A stretch of DNA of 37,093 nucleotides from contig JALSTL010000163.1 of assembly GCA_026983755.1 (NCBI GenBank), positions 1 to 37,093 of the forward strand. The letters run 5' to 3'. The notes beneath the pieces were generated by a model. That model had not been told where the DNA came from. It ran no database searches and saw only the letters and a program-made list of their open reading frames with translations. A program made the position numbers and the translations under genes. The stretch's first letter is position 1; the number at the start of each line of letters is the position of its first letter. Source of the DNA: Melioribacteraceae bacterium. Lineage in GTDB: Bacteria; Bacteroidota; Ignavibacteria; Ignavibacteriales; Melioribacteraceae. Positions 30,113 to 37,093 of the stretch are shown here, piece after piece.

Positions 30113-30880
30113 ATGAGACATAGAATTAAAGGTAGAAAACTTGGCAGAACCGCTTCGCATAGATTGGCTACTTTAAGATCTTTAGCTACGGCTTTAATTA
30201 AGCACAAAAAAATTACTACAACGCTGGCAAAAGCAAAACAAACAAAATTGTTTGTAGAACCCTTAATTACCAAAGCAAAAAAAGGTTCCGTGCATGCTAG
30301 AAGATTGGTTGCAAAAGAAATTCACGATAAAAGAATTGTACAAGAACTGTTCGGCGAAGTAATTGAAAAAATTGGTGATAGACCCGGTGGATATACAAGA
30401 ATTGTAAAACTGGGAAGTAGAATGGGTGACGGTGCCGAAATGGCAATTATCGAATTGGTTGATTATAATTTGGGTACCAAAAAAACTAAAAAGAAAAATA
30501 AACCCAAAGCAGAAGAGAAAAATACTAAACCGGCTCAAAAAGAAAGATCCGAAGTAACGGAAAATGAAAAAAAATCCGAAGAACCTAAAAAAGAAATTGT
30601 TGAACAAAAACAAACAGTTGTTGCCGACGATTTGAAAAAGATTGAAGGTATAGGTCCGAAAATAGCCGAAATACTAAACTCTAACGGAATATTAACATTT
30701 TCCGATTTGGCAAAAACAGAAGTTGAGAAAATTAAGGAAATGCTAAAAACCGCCGGTTCAAGATATGCTTCGCATAATCCGGGAACCTGGCCGGAACAAG
30801 CTAAACTTGCTGCCGAAGGAAAATGGGACGAACTTAAAAAGTGGCAAGACGAGCTTGACGGTGGTATTGACAAAAGTTAA
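30113..30880 (+). CDS. rplQ: 50S ribosomal protein L17 (bL17) with a C-terminal helix-hairpin-helix extension
   Basis: 255 residues, about twice the usual L17. Residues 1 to about 120 are L17 ([55 protein letters not shown]). A lysine/glutamate-rich linker spans about 122-170. Residues 171-255 form a helix-hairpin-helix-type domain with [20 protein letters not shown] and a terminal [20 protein letters not shown]. Similar tails occur on ribosomal and other proteins in FCB bacteria, as I recall. L17 lies at the tunnel exit; the role of the tail is unknown. Nothing suggests a frameshift. It ends the ribosomal cluster and is followed by a terminator. Confidence 0.95.
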   Translation: MRHRIKGRKLGRTASHRLATLRSLATALIKHKKITTTLAKAKQTKLFVEPLITKAKKGSVHARRLVAKEIHDKRIVQELFGEVIEKIGDRPGGYTRIVKLGSRMGDGAEMAIIELVDYNLGTKKTKKKNKPKAEEKNTKPAQKERSEVTENEKKSEEPKKEIVEQKQTVVADDLKKIEGIGPKIAEILNSNGILTFSDLAKTEVEKIKEMLKTAGSRYASHNPGTWPEQAKLAAEGKWDELKKWQDELDGGIDKS

Positions 30881-30920
30881 TTTTTAAAAACCGAAATTTT
30901 TAATGAAAAAATTAAAGGTC

Positions 30921-30955
30921 AAGAGCAGCTTATTTTTCGGCTGCTCTTTTTATTT
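30921..30955 (+). terminator. Intrinsic terminator closing the ribosomal cluster
   Basis: AAGAGCAGC (30921-30929) and GCTGCTCTT (30940-30948) form a perfect, GC-containing 9-bp stem with a 10-base loop, followed by TTTTATTTATATTT. This is the best intrinsic terminator in the window and lies 41 bases after rplQ. It marks the likely 3' end of the long ribosomal transcript. The next start codon (engB) begins only 14 bases after the stem. Confidence 0.88.
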
Positions 30956-30961
30956 ATATTT

Positions 30962-31543
30962 ATGTTAGATATTAATTTTGTTAAATCAATATACCAAATC
31001 CGAAACTTACCCAAAGAAAACGTGCAAGAAGTTATTCTTTGCGGACGTTCAAATGTTGGTAAATCAACATTTATAAATTCTTTATCCAAAAAAAAGAATA
31101 TTGCCAAAACAAGTTCGACCCCCGGTAAAACAAAATCGTTAAATTTTTATTCCGTAGAAAATAAATTCTATTTTGTTGATTTACCCGGATACGGTTATGC
31201 TAAAACATCAATTAAAGAAAAAGAACAATGGCAAAAATTAATTAAAAATTATCTTTACCAAAGTAAAAACATTGCAATGGCTTTTCATTTAATAGACAGT
31301 AGGCATAAACCTACCAACTTGGATGTTATGTTTAATCAATTACTTAAATCTTTATCAATTCCTTATATTGTTATTCTTTCTAAAATCGATAAACTAAATC
31401 AATCCGAAAAAATTAAAAGCATTAAACGAATAGTAGAATATTTTCCGGAATTAAGTTTGAACGATAATTTAATTCCTTATTCTTCTTTAAAAGGAATTGG
31501 AAATAAAAATATTAAAATTATGCTTTCCAAATTATTCATGTAA
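30962..31543 (+). CDS. engB: Ribosome biogenesis GTPase EngB (YsxC/YihA)
   Basis: 193 residues. G1 is GRSNVGKS (28-35), a TSSTPGKTKSLNFY segment supplies G2, G3 is DLPG at 73-76 (DLPGYGYAK) and G4 is SKID at 140-143. This is the EngB family of small GTPases, which act in late 50S assembly. The FVKS near the N-terminus matches the usual family beginning, so the ATG at 30962 is probably right. However, it lies in the T-run of the preceding terminator with no Shine-Dalgarno. It must be translated from read-through RNA or from a message with an almost absent leader. Confidence 0.95.
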   Translation: MLDINFVKSIYQIRNLPKENVQEVILCGRSNVGKSTFINSLSKKKNIAKTSSTPGKTKSLNFYSVENKFYFVDLPGYGYAKTSIKEKEQWQKLIKNYLYQSKNIAMAFHLIDSRHKPTNLDVMFNQLLKSLSIPYIVILSKIDKLNQSEKIKSIKRIVEYFPELSLNDNLIPYSSLKGIGNKNIKIMLSKLFM

Positions 31544-31616
31544 TGCTAATTAGTAAAAGATTTATTATAATTAAAAATTAAAATAAAAATATTAAGTAAA
31601 TAAAAAAGTATAACTT

Positions 31617-33500
31617 ATGTTTTTTTCTTCCAGAAATAAAAAACGGATTCTTATTTTTTTGGTTATTCCTTTTCTTGCCGTTATTCCTTTGGTTTCAGAG
31701 GACTTTACTTTAAAATTAATATCTACAATAGTACTTATAATTTATGTTGCGTTCATTATATTTTTGAGGGATTCGGTTAGAGTAAAAGATATTTTGGAGG
31801 AAGAAAATTATGATGATATTCTAGAAAACAATAAGAAAGGCGAAGACCAATATTCGTTTGAAACGGAAAACGGTGAAGGATTTGAAATAATTTCCAAAAC
31901 AAAAAAAGCGGAAGTAATTACATCCGAAAATTATAATTCCGTTTCTGCAAAAAGTCAATTCCATACGGATGTTTCTCCTGAAGAATTAAAAACACATTTT
32001 AAAGAAATTATTAACGAAGAATTACCTTTAAATGTAAACACCGACGAGCAATTTGTTTTTGTATTGGAAAAAATATTAAGCGTTATTAAAGAAGCATATT
32101 TGGCTAATTCGGTTTTGTTTTTTTGGTATAATGAAAATAAGCGGGAACTTTCGTTACAAAAACATTTAAGCAATAACCCAACCGTAATTAACAAAAAAAA
32201 ATTCCCTTTGGAAGACGATGTAATAAGTAAAATAGTTTTACAAGAAGAACCAATCCATTTAAATGAAATTGTAGCTACAGCAGAAACAGATGTTATCCGG
32301 TATTATAATTTACCGCAGGGAATTAAAAGTTTTGTTGGCGTTCCCCTTTTTTACAACGAAAAATTAACCGGTGTTTTAGTAGTAGATTCAAAAGCTCCGG
32401 ACGCTTTTGGAGTGGAAACCATTTATTCGCTCGGACGTTTTGTTAGCATTATAACTATTATTATTTCGCTCTTCGACGAAAAATTTACAAGCTTTACTTC
32501 CGAAAACAGATTGAAAACATTATTAAATATATTAAAGACAGAGAAAAAATTTGATAATCAGAATGATTTGAATGCAATAATTGAAGATAGTATTAAAAAT
32601 TTAATTTATTGGGATGCATTCACATTTGTTTATTTTTTACCCGAAGAAAAAAAATTTATTGTTTCACAAACCGAAAATAAAACCGATTACGAATATATTA
32701 CCCAGGGTACTGTTATTCAACTGGAAAAAACATTGGTTGGTAAAGCAATTATAAGCGGTGTTCCGGTAAATATAGAAAATATGGAAAACAAGAAATATAA
32801 AAGATTTGAAGAAGACGAAAATCAAAACTTAAATGGTTCTTTTTTAGCTTTACCTTTGGTTTACGATAATCAGAATTTCGGTGTTTTATGTTTTGAAAGC
32901 ACAAAGAAAAAAAATTATAGCATTGCCGATGTAAAATTTATGAAAAATGCAGTTAGAATTTTTACGTTTTTTGTTTATACATATTCAACACATGCTTTGT
33001 TTGCAAATTTATTATCTTTAGATGTTGAAACCAGAACACTTACATACGATGCATTTATAAATCAATCCAATGCAGATATGTTAAAAGCCGAAGAAGTTAA
33101 TGCACCCAGTGTTTTGGCATTAATTAAAATAGACGAATTTTTAGACGACAGATCATTATTTGAAACCGACCCGTTCCCGAAAGTGTTACAAACAATTAGT
33201 AATATAATTAAAAATGAAATTACTCCGTTATGTAATATAGGAAGATTAGGAGAAAAACTATTTGGTATTTATTTTTTCAACTCAACCACAAAAGACGTAT
33301 TTTTGTGGGCTGAAAAATTACGAATTAAAATTGTACGAAAACATATTTCCGTTGTTTCCAAACAAACTACATTTACCGTTTCTATTGGCGTTGCCTCTGC
33401 AAAACAAAAAAGTAGCATTGAAGAAGTACTGAAAAATGCCGAACTTGCACTAAATAAAGCCCTGGAAAAAGGTGGTAATTCCGTTAAAAGCATTAACTAA
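31617..33500 (+). CDS. Membrane-anchored protein with two GAF-like regions and a degenerate GGDEF-like domain
   Basis: 627 residues. Two hydrophobic helices (about 10-27 and 31-49) are followed by a polar acidic stretch. Two GAF-like regions follow, at about 140-290 (ending SFVGVPLFYNEKLTGVLVVD) and about 300-455 (SFLALPLVYDNQNFGVLCFE). The C-terminal part (about 465-625) resembles a GGDEF domain, with TFTVSIGVASA near 585 and NAELALNKALEKGGNSVKS at the end. Where GGDEF should be, the sequence reads GRLGEKLFGIYF (542 on), so cyclase activity is unlikely. It is probably a sensor or c-di-GMP/nucleotide-related regulator; the ligand is unknown. There is no Shine-Dalgarno at the ATG. deoB follows after 12 bases. 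Confidence 0.75.
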   Translation: MFFSSRNKKRILIFLVIPFLAVIPLVSEDFTLKLISTIVLIIYVAFIIFLRDSVRVKDILEEENYDDILENNKKGEDQYSFETENGEGFEIISKTKKAEVITSENYNSVSAKSQFHTDVSPEELKTHFKEIINEELPLNVNTDEQFVFVLEKILSVIKEAYLANSVLFFWYNENKRELSLQKHLSNNPTVINKKKFPLEDDVISKIVLQEEPIHLNEIVATAETDVIRYYNLPQGIKSFVGVPLFYNEKLTGVLVVDSKAPDAFGVETIYSLGRFVSIITIIISLFDEKFTSFTSENRLKTLLNILKTEKKFDNQNDLNAIIEDSIKNLIYWDAFTFVYFLPEEKKFIVSQTENKTDYEYITQGTVIQLEKTLVGKAIISGVPVNIENMENKKYKRFEEDENQNLNGSFLALPLVYDNQNFGVLCFESTKKKNYSIADVKFMKNAVRIFTFFVYTYSTHALFANLLSLDVETRTLTYDAFINQSNADMLKAEEVNAPSVLALIKIDEFLDDRSLFETDPFPKVLQTISNIIKNEITPLCNIGRLGEKLFGIYFFNSTTKDVFLWAEKLRIKIVRKHISVVSKQTTFTVSIGVASAKQKSSIEEVLKNAELALNKALEKGGNSVKSIN

Positions 33501-33512
33501 AAAGGTTAAAAT

Positions 33513-34676
33513 TTGAATAATTTTCTTTTAATAATTTTAGATGGCGTTGGCATTGGAGAATTGCCGGATGCAAATAAATACGGAGATGTTGGTAGCGATA
33601 CATTGGGTAATTTGTCCAAATTAGTAAACGGATTGAAATTACCTAACTTACAAAAATTGGGTTTGGCAAATATAAAAAATTTATATAATTTCTTGCCGGT
33701 TAAAACACCGTTGGCATCATTCGGTAAAATGAAAGAAATATCGAAAGGAAAAGATTCAACATCAGGACATTGGGAAATTGCCGGCTTGCCTGTAATGGAA
33801 AAATTTCCAACTTATCCGAACGGATTTCCAAAAGAATTAATGAACAAATTTTTGTATCATACAAAACTAAAAGGATATTTGGCCAATACCGTTGCTTCCG
33901 GAACACAAATAATAGAAAAACTTGGAGACGAACATGTAAAAACCGGATATCCTATTGTTTATACTTCGGCCGATTCCGTTTTTCAAATTGCTGCCCACGA
34001 AAATATAATACCCTTAAAAGAACTCTATAAAATTTGTGAAATTACCAGAAACAAGGTATGCATTAACAAGCATAAAGTCGGTAGAGTAATTGCACGTCCT
34101 TTTATCGGTACTTCGGGTAATTACAAAAGAACAACAAATAGGAAAGATTTTTCTCTGAATCCTCCGAGCGATACTATTTTAGACCTACTTTTGCAAAATG
34201 GTTTTAACACCGTTGCTATAGGAAAAGTAAACGATTTATTTAACTATAAAGGCATTAAAAATCAAATAAAATCAAAATCCAATAGTGAAGGAATAAAAAA
34301 AATAATAGAAAACTTAAAAAGTGAAAAAGAAAGTTTTATATTTGTAAATCTTGTTGATTTTGATGTATATTACGGTCACAGATTAGATCCGGAAGGATTT
34401 CACAAAGCATTAATTGAATTTGATGAGAATATACCAGATATTTTAGATGCTATGGATGATTCCGATAGAATGGTAATTACAGCAGATCACGGCAACGATC
34501 CGACTACAACAAGCACCGATCACAGCAGAGAATACGTACCTTTATTGTACTATAGCGAAAATGAAAAAGCTAGAAACTTAGGAATTAGAGAAACATTTTC
34601 CGATGTTGCTCAAACTATTGCTCATTTTTTTAATATCAACAATACATTAAACGGAACAAGTTTTTTAAAAGAATAG
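33513..34676 (+). CDS. deoB: Phosphopentomutase
   Basis: 387 residues of the alkaline-phosphatase-like phosphopentomutase family. The metal-binding residues fit the family spacing: D10 (LDGVGIGELPDANKYGD), D284 and H289 (NLVDFDVYYGH), D325 and H326 (TADHGND), and H337 (TDHSREYVPLL). The phosphorylated threonine is T83 in KDSTSGHWE. It interconverts (deoxy)ribose-1-phosphate and (deoxy)ribose-5-phosphate in nucleoside salvage. The start is TTG with AAAAAGG upstream. A 106-base gap separates it from the two microcompartment vertex genes. Confidence 0.96.
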   Translation: MNNFLLIILDGVGIGELPDANKYGDVGSDTLGNLSKLVNGLKLPNLQKLGLANIKNLYNFLPVKTPLASFGKMKEISKGKDSTSGHWEIAGLPVMEKFPTYPNGFPKELMNKFLYHTKLKGYLANTVASGTQIIEKLGDEHVKTGYPIVYTSADSVFQIAAHENIIPLKELYKICEITRNKVCINKHKVGRVIARPFIGTSGNYKRTTNRKDFSLNPPSDTILDLLLQNGFNTVAIGKVNDLFNYKGIKNQIKSKSNSEGIKKIIENLKSEKESFIFVNLVDFDVYYGHRLDPEGFHKALIEFDENIPDILDAMDDSDRMVITADHGNDPTTTSTDHSREYVPLLYYSENEKARNLGIRETFSDVAQTIAHFFNINNTLNGTSFLKE

Positions 34677-34746
34677 TAAAAAAGTTTTTAATTTGTAATT
34701 ATAATATTGGTTAAACATTTTTGTAAATTAATATTACTTATAAATT

Positions 34747-34768
34747 TACTTAATCAAAATATTAAGTA
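34747..34768 (+). promoter_or_regulatory. 8-bp inverted repeat before the microcompartment vertex genes
   Basis: TACTTAAT (34747-34754) and ATTAAGTA (34761-34768) are a perfect inverted repeat with a 6-base spacer, ending 14 bases before the TTG start at 34783 and just upstream of the CGGGAGAT ribosome binding site. The 106-base gap also contains a TATAAT at 34700-34705, but no convincing -35 partner. The repeat could be an operator or a weak RNA hairpin near the ribosome binding site. It is AT-only apart from one C-G pair, so it may be chance. Confidence 0.3.
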
Positions 34769-34782
34769 CGGGAGATCTAAAA

Positions 34783-35058
34783 TTGTTATTAGGCAAAGTA
34801 ATAGGAACTGTGTGGTCAACAAGAAAAGATGAAAAATTAGTAGGCTCTAAATTTTTAATTGTTAGAAAATTAGATGTAAATAAAAAACCAAAAGAAGATT
34901 TTGTTGTTGCAGTAGATTCGGTTGGTGCTGGTGTCGGTGAAATTGTATTATATGCTTCGGGTAGCTCTGCAAGACAAACAAATATTACAAAAGATAAACC
35001 GGTAGATGCAGTAATAATGGCAATTGTAGATAAGTTAGATATTTCAGTAAATAATTAA
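34783..35058 (+). CDS. Bacterial microcompartment vertex protein, EutN/CcmL family (first copy)
   Basis: 91 residues covering one whole EutN/CcmL/CsoS4 domain: GKVIGTVWSTRKDEKLVGSK at the start, VDSVGAGVGEIVLYASGSSA in the middle, and PVDAVIMAIVDKLDI at the end. Such proteins form pentamers that cap the vertices of bacterial microcompartments. The conserved GAGxGExV and GSSAR elements are intact. The start is TTG with CGGGAGAT upstream. The second copy starts 5 bases later. No hexameric shell protein or encapsulated enzyme lies in the window, so the compartment type cannot be read from the sequence. Confidence 0.9.
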   Translation: MLLGKVIGTVWSTRKDEKLVGSKFLIVRKLDVNKKPKEDFVVAVDSVGAGVGEIVLYASGSSARQTNITKDKPVDAVIMAIVDKLDISVNN

Positions 35059-35063
35059 AAGAT

Positions 35064-35336
35064 ATGATACTTGCTAAAGTTATTGGAACAATTTGGGCAA
35101 CAAGAAAATATGAAACTTTGAAAGGATATAAACTGCAATTTATTCAACCTTTAAATGGGAATTTGGAAAAACTTGGCGAACCGATTATAGCAGTTGATAC
35201 TATTGGTGCCGGGCCCGGAGAATTGGTTTTTTATGCAACTTCGAGAGAAGCTGTTATTGCAATGGATGTAGATATGGCACCCGTTGATGCTTCTATTGTC
35301 GGTATAGTTGATTCAATCAATTCAAAAAATAGTTAG
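35064..35336 (+). CDS. Bacterial microcompartment vertex protein, EutN/CcmL family (second copy)
   Basis: 90 residues, about 40% identical by eye to the protein just upstream. It starts MILAKVIGTIWATRKYETLK, keeps VDTIGAGPGELVFYATSREA (the first copy's GSSAR is replaced by SREAV) and ends PVDASIVGIVDSI. It is also a full-length vertex-type domain, so the pair looks like an old tandem duplication that has diverged. The ATG start overlaps AAAAGATATG with no strong Shine-Dalgarno, suggesting coupling to the first copy. Its TAG stop lies inside the ribosome binding site of the sigma-factor gene, 9 bases ahead of that start. Confidence 0.9.
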   Translation: MILAKVIGTIWATRKYETLKGYKLQFIQPLNGNLEKLGEPIIAVDTIGAGPGELVFYATSREAVIAMDVDMAPVDASIVGIVDSINSKNS

Positions 35337-35345
35337 GAGTTTTTT

Positions 35346-36203
35346 TTGAAAATATCAAAACAATTTACAAACCGTGATAGCCATTCTCTTGATAAATATC
35401 TTCAAGAGATTGGTAAAGTTCCCCTTTTAACTCCGGAAGAAGAAATTGATCTTTCAATTCGTATAAAAAAAGGTGATCAAACAGCTTTGGAAAAATTGGT
35501 AAAAGCAAATTTACGTTTTGTTGTTAGTGTTTCCAAACAATATCAAAATCAAGGTCTTTCTTTGGGAGATTTGATTAACGAAGGAAATTTGGGGTTGATT
35601 AAAGCGGCAAAAAGATTTGACGAAACAAGAGGTTTTAAATTTATTTCCTATGCTGTTTGGTGGATTAGACAATCAATTTTGCAAGCCCTTGCCGAACAAT
35701 CCAGAATAGTAAAACTTCCGCTAAATAGAGTTGGAGCGTTGAATAAAATCGGTAGAGCTTATAACAGTTTGGAACAAGAATATGAAAGGGAACCGACTGC
35801 TGCGGAAATTGCAGATGAACTTAATATGGATCTAAGCGAAGTTTCCGAAGCAATGAAAATTTCTTCCAAACATATTTCCATGGATGCTCCTTTTGCCCAA
35901 GGAGAGGATAATAGTCTTTTAGACGTTCTATCCAGCAACGAAGAACCATTGCCGGATAATACTTTAATGAACGATTCATTAAAAGGAGAAATAGAACGCG
36001 CTCTTTCAACATTAACGGAAAGAGAAGCAGAGGTTATTAAATTATATTTCGGATTTAATGAAGAAGGAACATCGCTTACATTGGAAGAAATAGGAGAAAT
36101 ATTCCATCTTACAAGAGAAAGAGTGAGACAAATTAAAGAAAAAGCCATTAGAAGATTACGCCATACATCCAGAAGTAAAAACCTAAGGGCTTATCTTGGT
36201 TAA
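35346..36203 (+). CDS. rpoD: RNA polymerase primary sigma factor (SigA/RpoD), short form
   Basis: 285 residues. Region 1.2 is at about 11-45 ([19 protein letters not shown]). Region 2 contains [38 protein letters not shown] and [20 protein letters not shown]. Region 3 has [20 protein letters not shown]. Region 4.2 is [20 protein letters not shown]. Region 1.1 and the long non-conserved insert of E. coli sigma-70 are missing, as is usual for Bacteroidota and relatives. The start is TTG at 35346 with TTAGGAG overlapping the upstream stop. A run of eight T's lies between them. Confidence 0.95.
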   Translation: MKISKQFTNRDSHSLDKYLQEIGKVPLLTPEEEIDLSIRIKKGDQTALEKLVKANLRFVVSVSKQYQNQGLSLGDLINEGNLGLIKAAKRFDETRGFKFISYAVWWIRQSILQALAEQSRIVKLPLNRVGALNKIGRAYNSLEQEYEREPTAAEIADELNMDLSEVSEAMKISSKHISMDAPFAQGEDNSLLDVLSSNEEPLPDNTLMNDSLKGEIERALSTLTEREAEVIKLYFGFNEEGTSLTLEEIGEIFHLTRERVRQIKEKAIRRLRHTSRSKNLRAYLG

Positions 36204-36211
36204 ATTTTTAA

Positions 36212-36844
36212 ATGCAAAGAAAAACAATATCTATTCAAATAATTTTTTTCATAAGCATTGCGGCTTTAATTAGTGCCTGCTCTTCCTCATCTTATACCGA
36301 ACGATATAAAACCGTAACAATTGCAAATACAAATACCGAAAACCATACCGATATAATTAATTCAAAAAATGATTTTGAAGTTGATTTGGATAAAATTAAT
36401 TTATCTAAAGAAAATTTTATTAATCAATTTATTCCACTTGTAGGTAAAAATAAAAAAAAGAAAAAATTTCTTTTGGAACTTTCAAAATATCTAAATATTC
36501 CATATAAATACGGAGGAGAAAGTAAAAACGGAATAGATTGTTCTGCATTTACACGGCAAGTATATAAAAATTCCTTAAATGTAAATTTACCTAGAACCGC
36601 ACGGGAACAATATAAAATTGGTGATAGAATTAAAAACATAAAAGATTTAAAATATGGAGATCTCATTTTTTTCAATACTTCGCAAATTTATTATCCCGGA
36701 CATGTGGGAATATATTTGGGTAATAATTTGTTTATACATTCCGGTAGTTCCAAAGGAGTTACTGTTTCAACTTTAAAAAATAACTACTATCTAAATAAAT
36801 TTATTGGTGCTACAAGAATTAAAGTTAAACGAAAACACAACTAA
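36212..36844 (+). CDS. NlpC/P60-family lipoprotein peptidase
   Basis: 210 residues. A signal peptide with a lipobox (LISAC, lipidated C23) is followed by a serine-rich stretch, a linker and an NlpC/P60 domain at about residues 93-205. The catalytic residues are C110 ([12 protein letters not shown]), H164 ([10 protein letters not shown]) and H176 ([10 protein letters not shown]). Such enzymes cut peptidoglycan stem peptides, and the lipobox places it in a membrane facing the periplasm. The start has no clear Shine-Dalgarno and lies 8 bases after rpoD, so coupling is possible. fumC follows after 17 bases. Confidence 0.93.
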   Translation: MQRKTISIQIIFFISIAALISACSSSSYTERYKTVTIANTNTENHTDIINSKNDFEVDLDKINLSKENFINQFIPLVGKNKKKKKFLLELSKYLNIPYKYGGESKNGIDCSAFTRQVYKNSLNVNLPRTAREQYKIGDRIKNIKDLKYGDLIFFNTSQIYYPGHVGIYLGNNLFIHSGSSKGVTVSTLKNNYYLNKFIGATRIKVKRKHN

Positions 36845-36861
36845 AAATTCAGAGGTTCAAA

Positions 36862-37093
36862 ATGGATTACAGAATTGAAACAGACACAATGGGCGAAGTA
36901 AAAGTTCCGGCAGATAAATATTGGGGAGCACAAACTCAACGCTCAAAAGAAAATTTTAAAATCGGTGGCGAAAGATTTCCGCGAGAAATTATTAGAGCAT
37001 TGGGAATTCTAAAAAAAGCTGCAGCATTAACTAATAATAAATTGGGAATGTTACCCGATGATAAAAAAGATTTAATTGTACAAGCTGCCGATG
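36862..37093 (+). CDS. fumC: Class II fumarate hydratase (partial, cut by the window end)
   Basis: 77 codons are visible. They begin [20 protein letters not shown] and continue [20 protein letters not shown], the class II fumarase N-terminus. [20 protein letters not shown] follows. This enzyme interconverts fumarate and malate in the TCA cycle. Catalytic segments lie beyond the window. The N-terminus is also shared by aspartate ammonia-lyase, but the [10 protein letters not shown] and GGERFP pattern favours fumarase. AGAGGTTCAAA precedes the ATG. Confidence 0.9.
   Translation, partial: MDYRIETDTMGEVKVPADKYWGAQTQRSKENFKIGGERFPREIIRALGILKKAAALTNNKLGMLPDDKKDLIVQAAD

Noticed and set aside
30867..30872. 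TTGACA near the end of rplQ as a -35 box for engB
   Set aside because: It matches the consensus, but no acceptable -10 hexamer lies 16-19 bases downstream, and it is part of the rplQ coding sequence.
31566..31571. TATAAT in the engB to GAF-protein gap as a promoter
   Set aside because: The box is perfect, but no -35-like hexamer lies at a suitable distance, and the 73-base gap is so AT-rich that such a match is expected by chance.
35759..36148. Antisense open frame opposite the sigma-factor gene
   Set aside because: Serine/leucine-rich complement of a conserved gene, with no recognisable domain and no ribosome binding site that stands out.
1..37093. CRISPR arrays, insertion sequences, prophage or genomic-island boundaries
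   Set aside because: No regularly spaced direct repeats, transposase or integrase frames, or terminal inverted repeats were seen. Gene content and base composition look uniform and core-like.

Overview
The window is a 37-kb, AT-rich, densely packed piece of bacterial chromosome with every gene on the + strand. It is almost entirely the core translation and transcription supercluster, followed by a short mixed region. Several traits point to the Bacteroidota/Chlorobiota/Ignavibacteriota (FCB) lineage, and most likely an ignavibacterium-like organism. These are a short primary sigma factor (285 aa, no region 1.1), a bL17 protein with a C-terminal helix-hairpin-helix extension, direct linkage of rplL-rpoBC to rpsL-rpsG-fusA-tuf-rpsJ, and encapsulated-compartment (EutN/CcmL) genes. 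Unlike classic Bacteroidetes, most genes have clear Shine-Dalgarno sequences, and many start with TTG. The lineage call is an inference from gene content, not from a database search.

Region 1 (1-3272): the 3' end of a tRNA, rpmG, tRNA-Trp, secE, nusG, rplK, rplA, rplJ and rplL. Region 2 (3385-11439): rpoB and rpoC, separated from rplL by a strong hairpin. Region 3 (11544-15778): rpsL, rpsG, fusA and tuf. Region 4 (15841-20843): the S10-type operon rpsJ-rplC-rplD-rplW-rplB-rpsS-rplV-rpsC-rplP-rpmC-rpsQ. Region 5 (20867-27593): the spc-type operon rplN-rplX-rplE-rpsN-rpsH-rplF-rplR-[tRNA-Gln]-rpsE-rpmD-rplO-secY-map-infA-rpmJ. A tRNA-Gln gene is embedded between rplR and rpsE, and adk is absent between secY and map. 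Region 6 (27617-30880): the alpha operon rpsM-rpsK-rpsD-rpoA-rplQ, closed by a strong intrinsic terminator at 30921-30951.

Region 7 (30962-37093): the ribosome-assembly GTPase EngB; a membrane-anchored protein with two GAF-like regions and a GGDEF-like domain that lacks its catalytic motif; phosphopentomutase DeoB; two tandem bacterial-microcompartment vertex proteins (EutN/CcmL family); the primary sigma factor; an NlpC/P60 lipoprotein; and the start of class II fumarase. The vertex genes, sigma factor, NlpC/P60 gene and fumC are 5-17 bases apart and could be co-transcribed.

Regions 1-6 supply ribosomal proteins, RNA polymerase core, elongation factors, the SecYE channel, initiation factor 1 and N-terminal methionine removal as one co-oriented block, broken by a few hairpins that probably tune relative expression. 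No intergenic stretch exceeds 120 bases. I saw no CRISPR array, insertion sequence, prophage or origin. The points most worth a second look are the tRNA-Gln inside the spc operon, the L17-HhH fusion, the deoB/vertex-protein/sigma-factor neighbourhood, the degenerate GGDEF protein and the heavy use of TTG starts.
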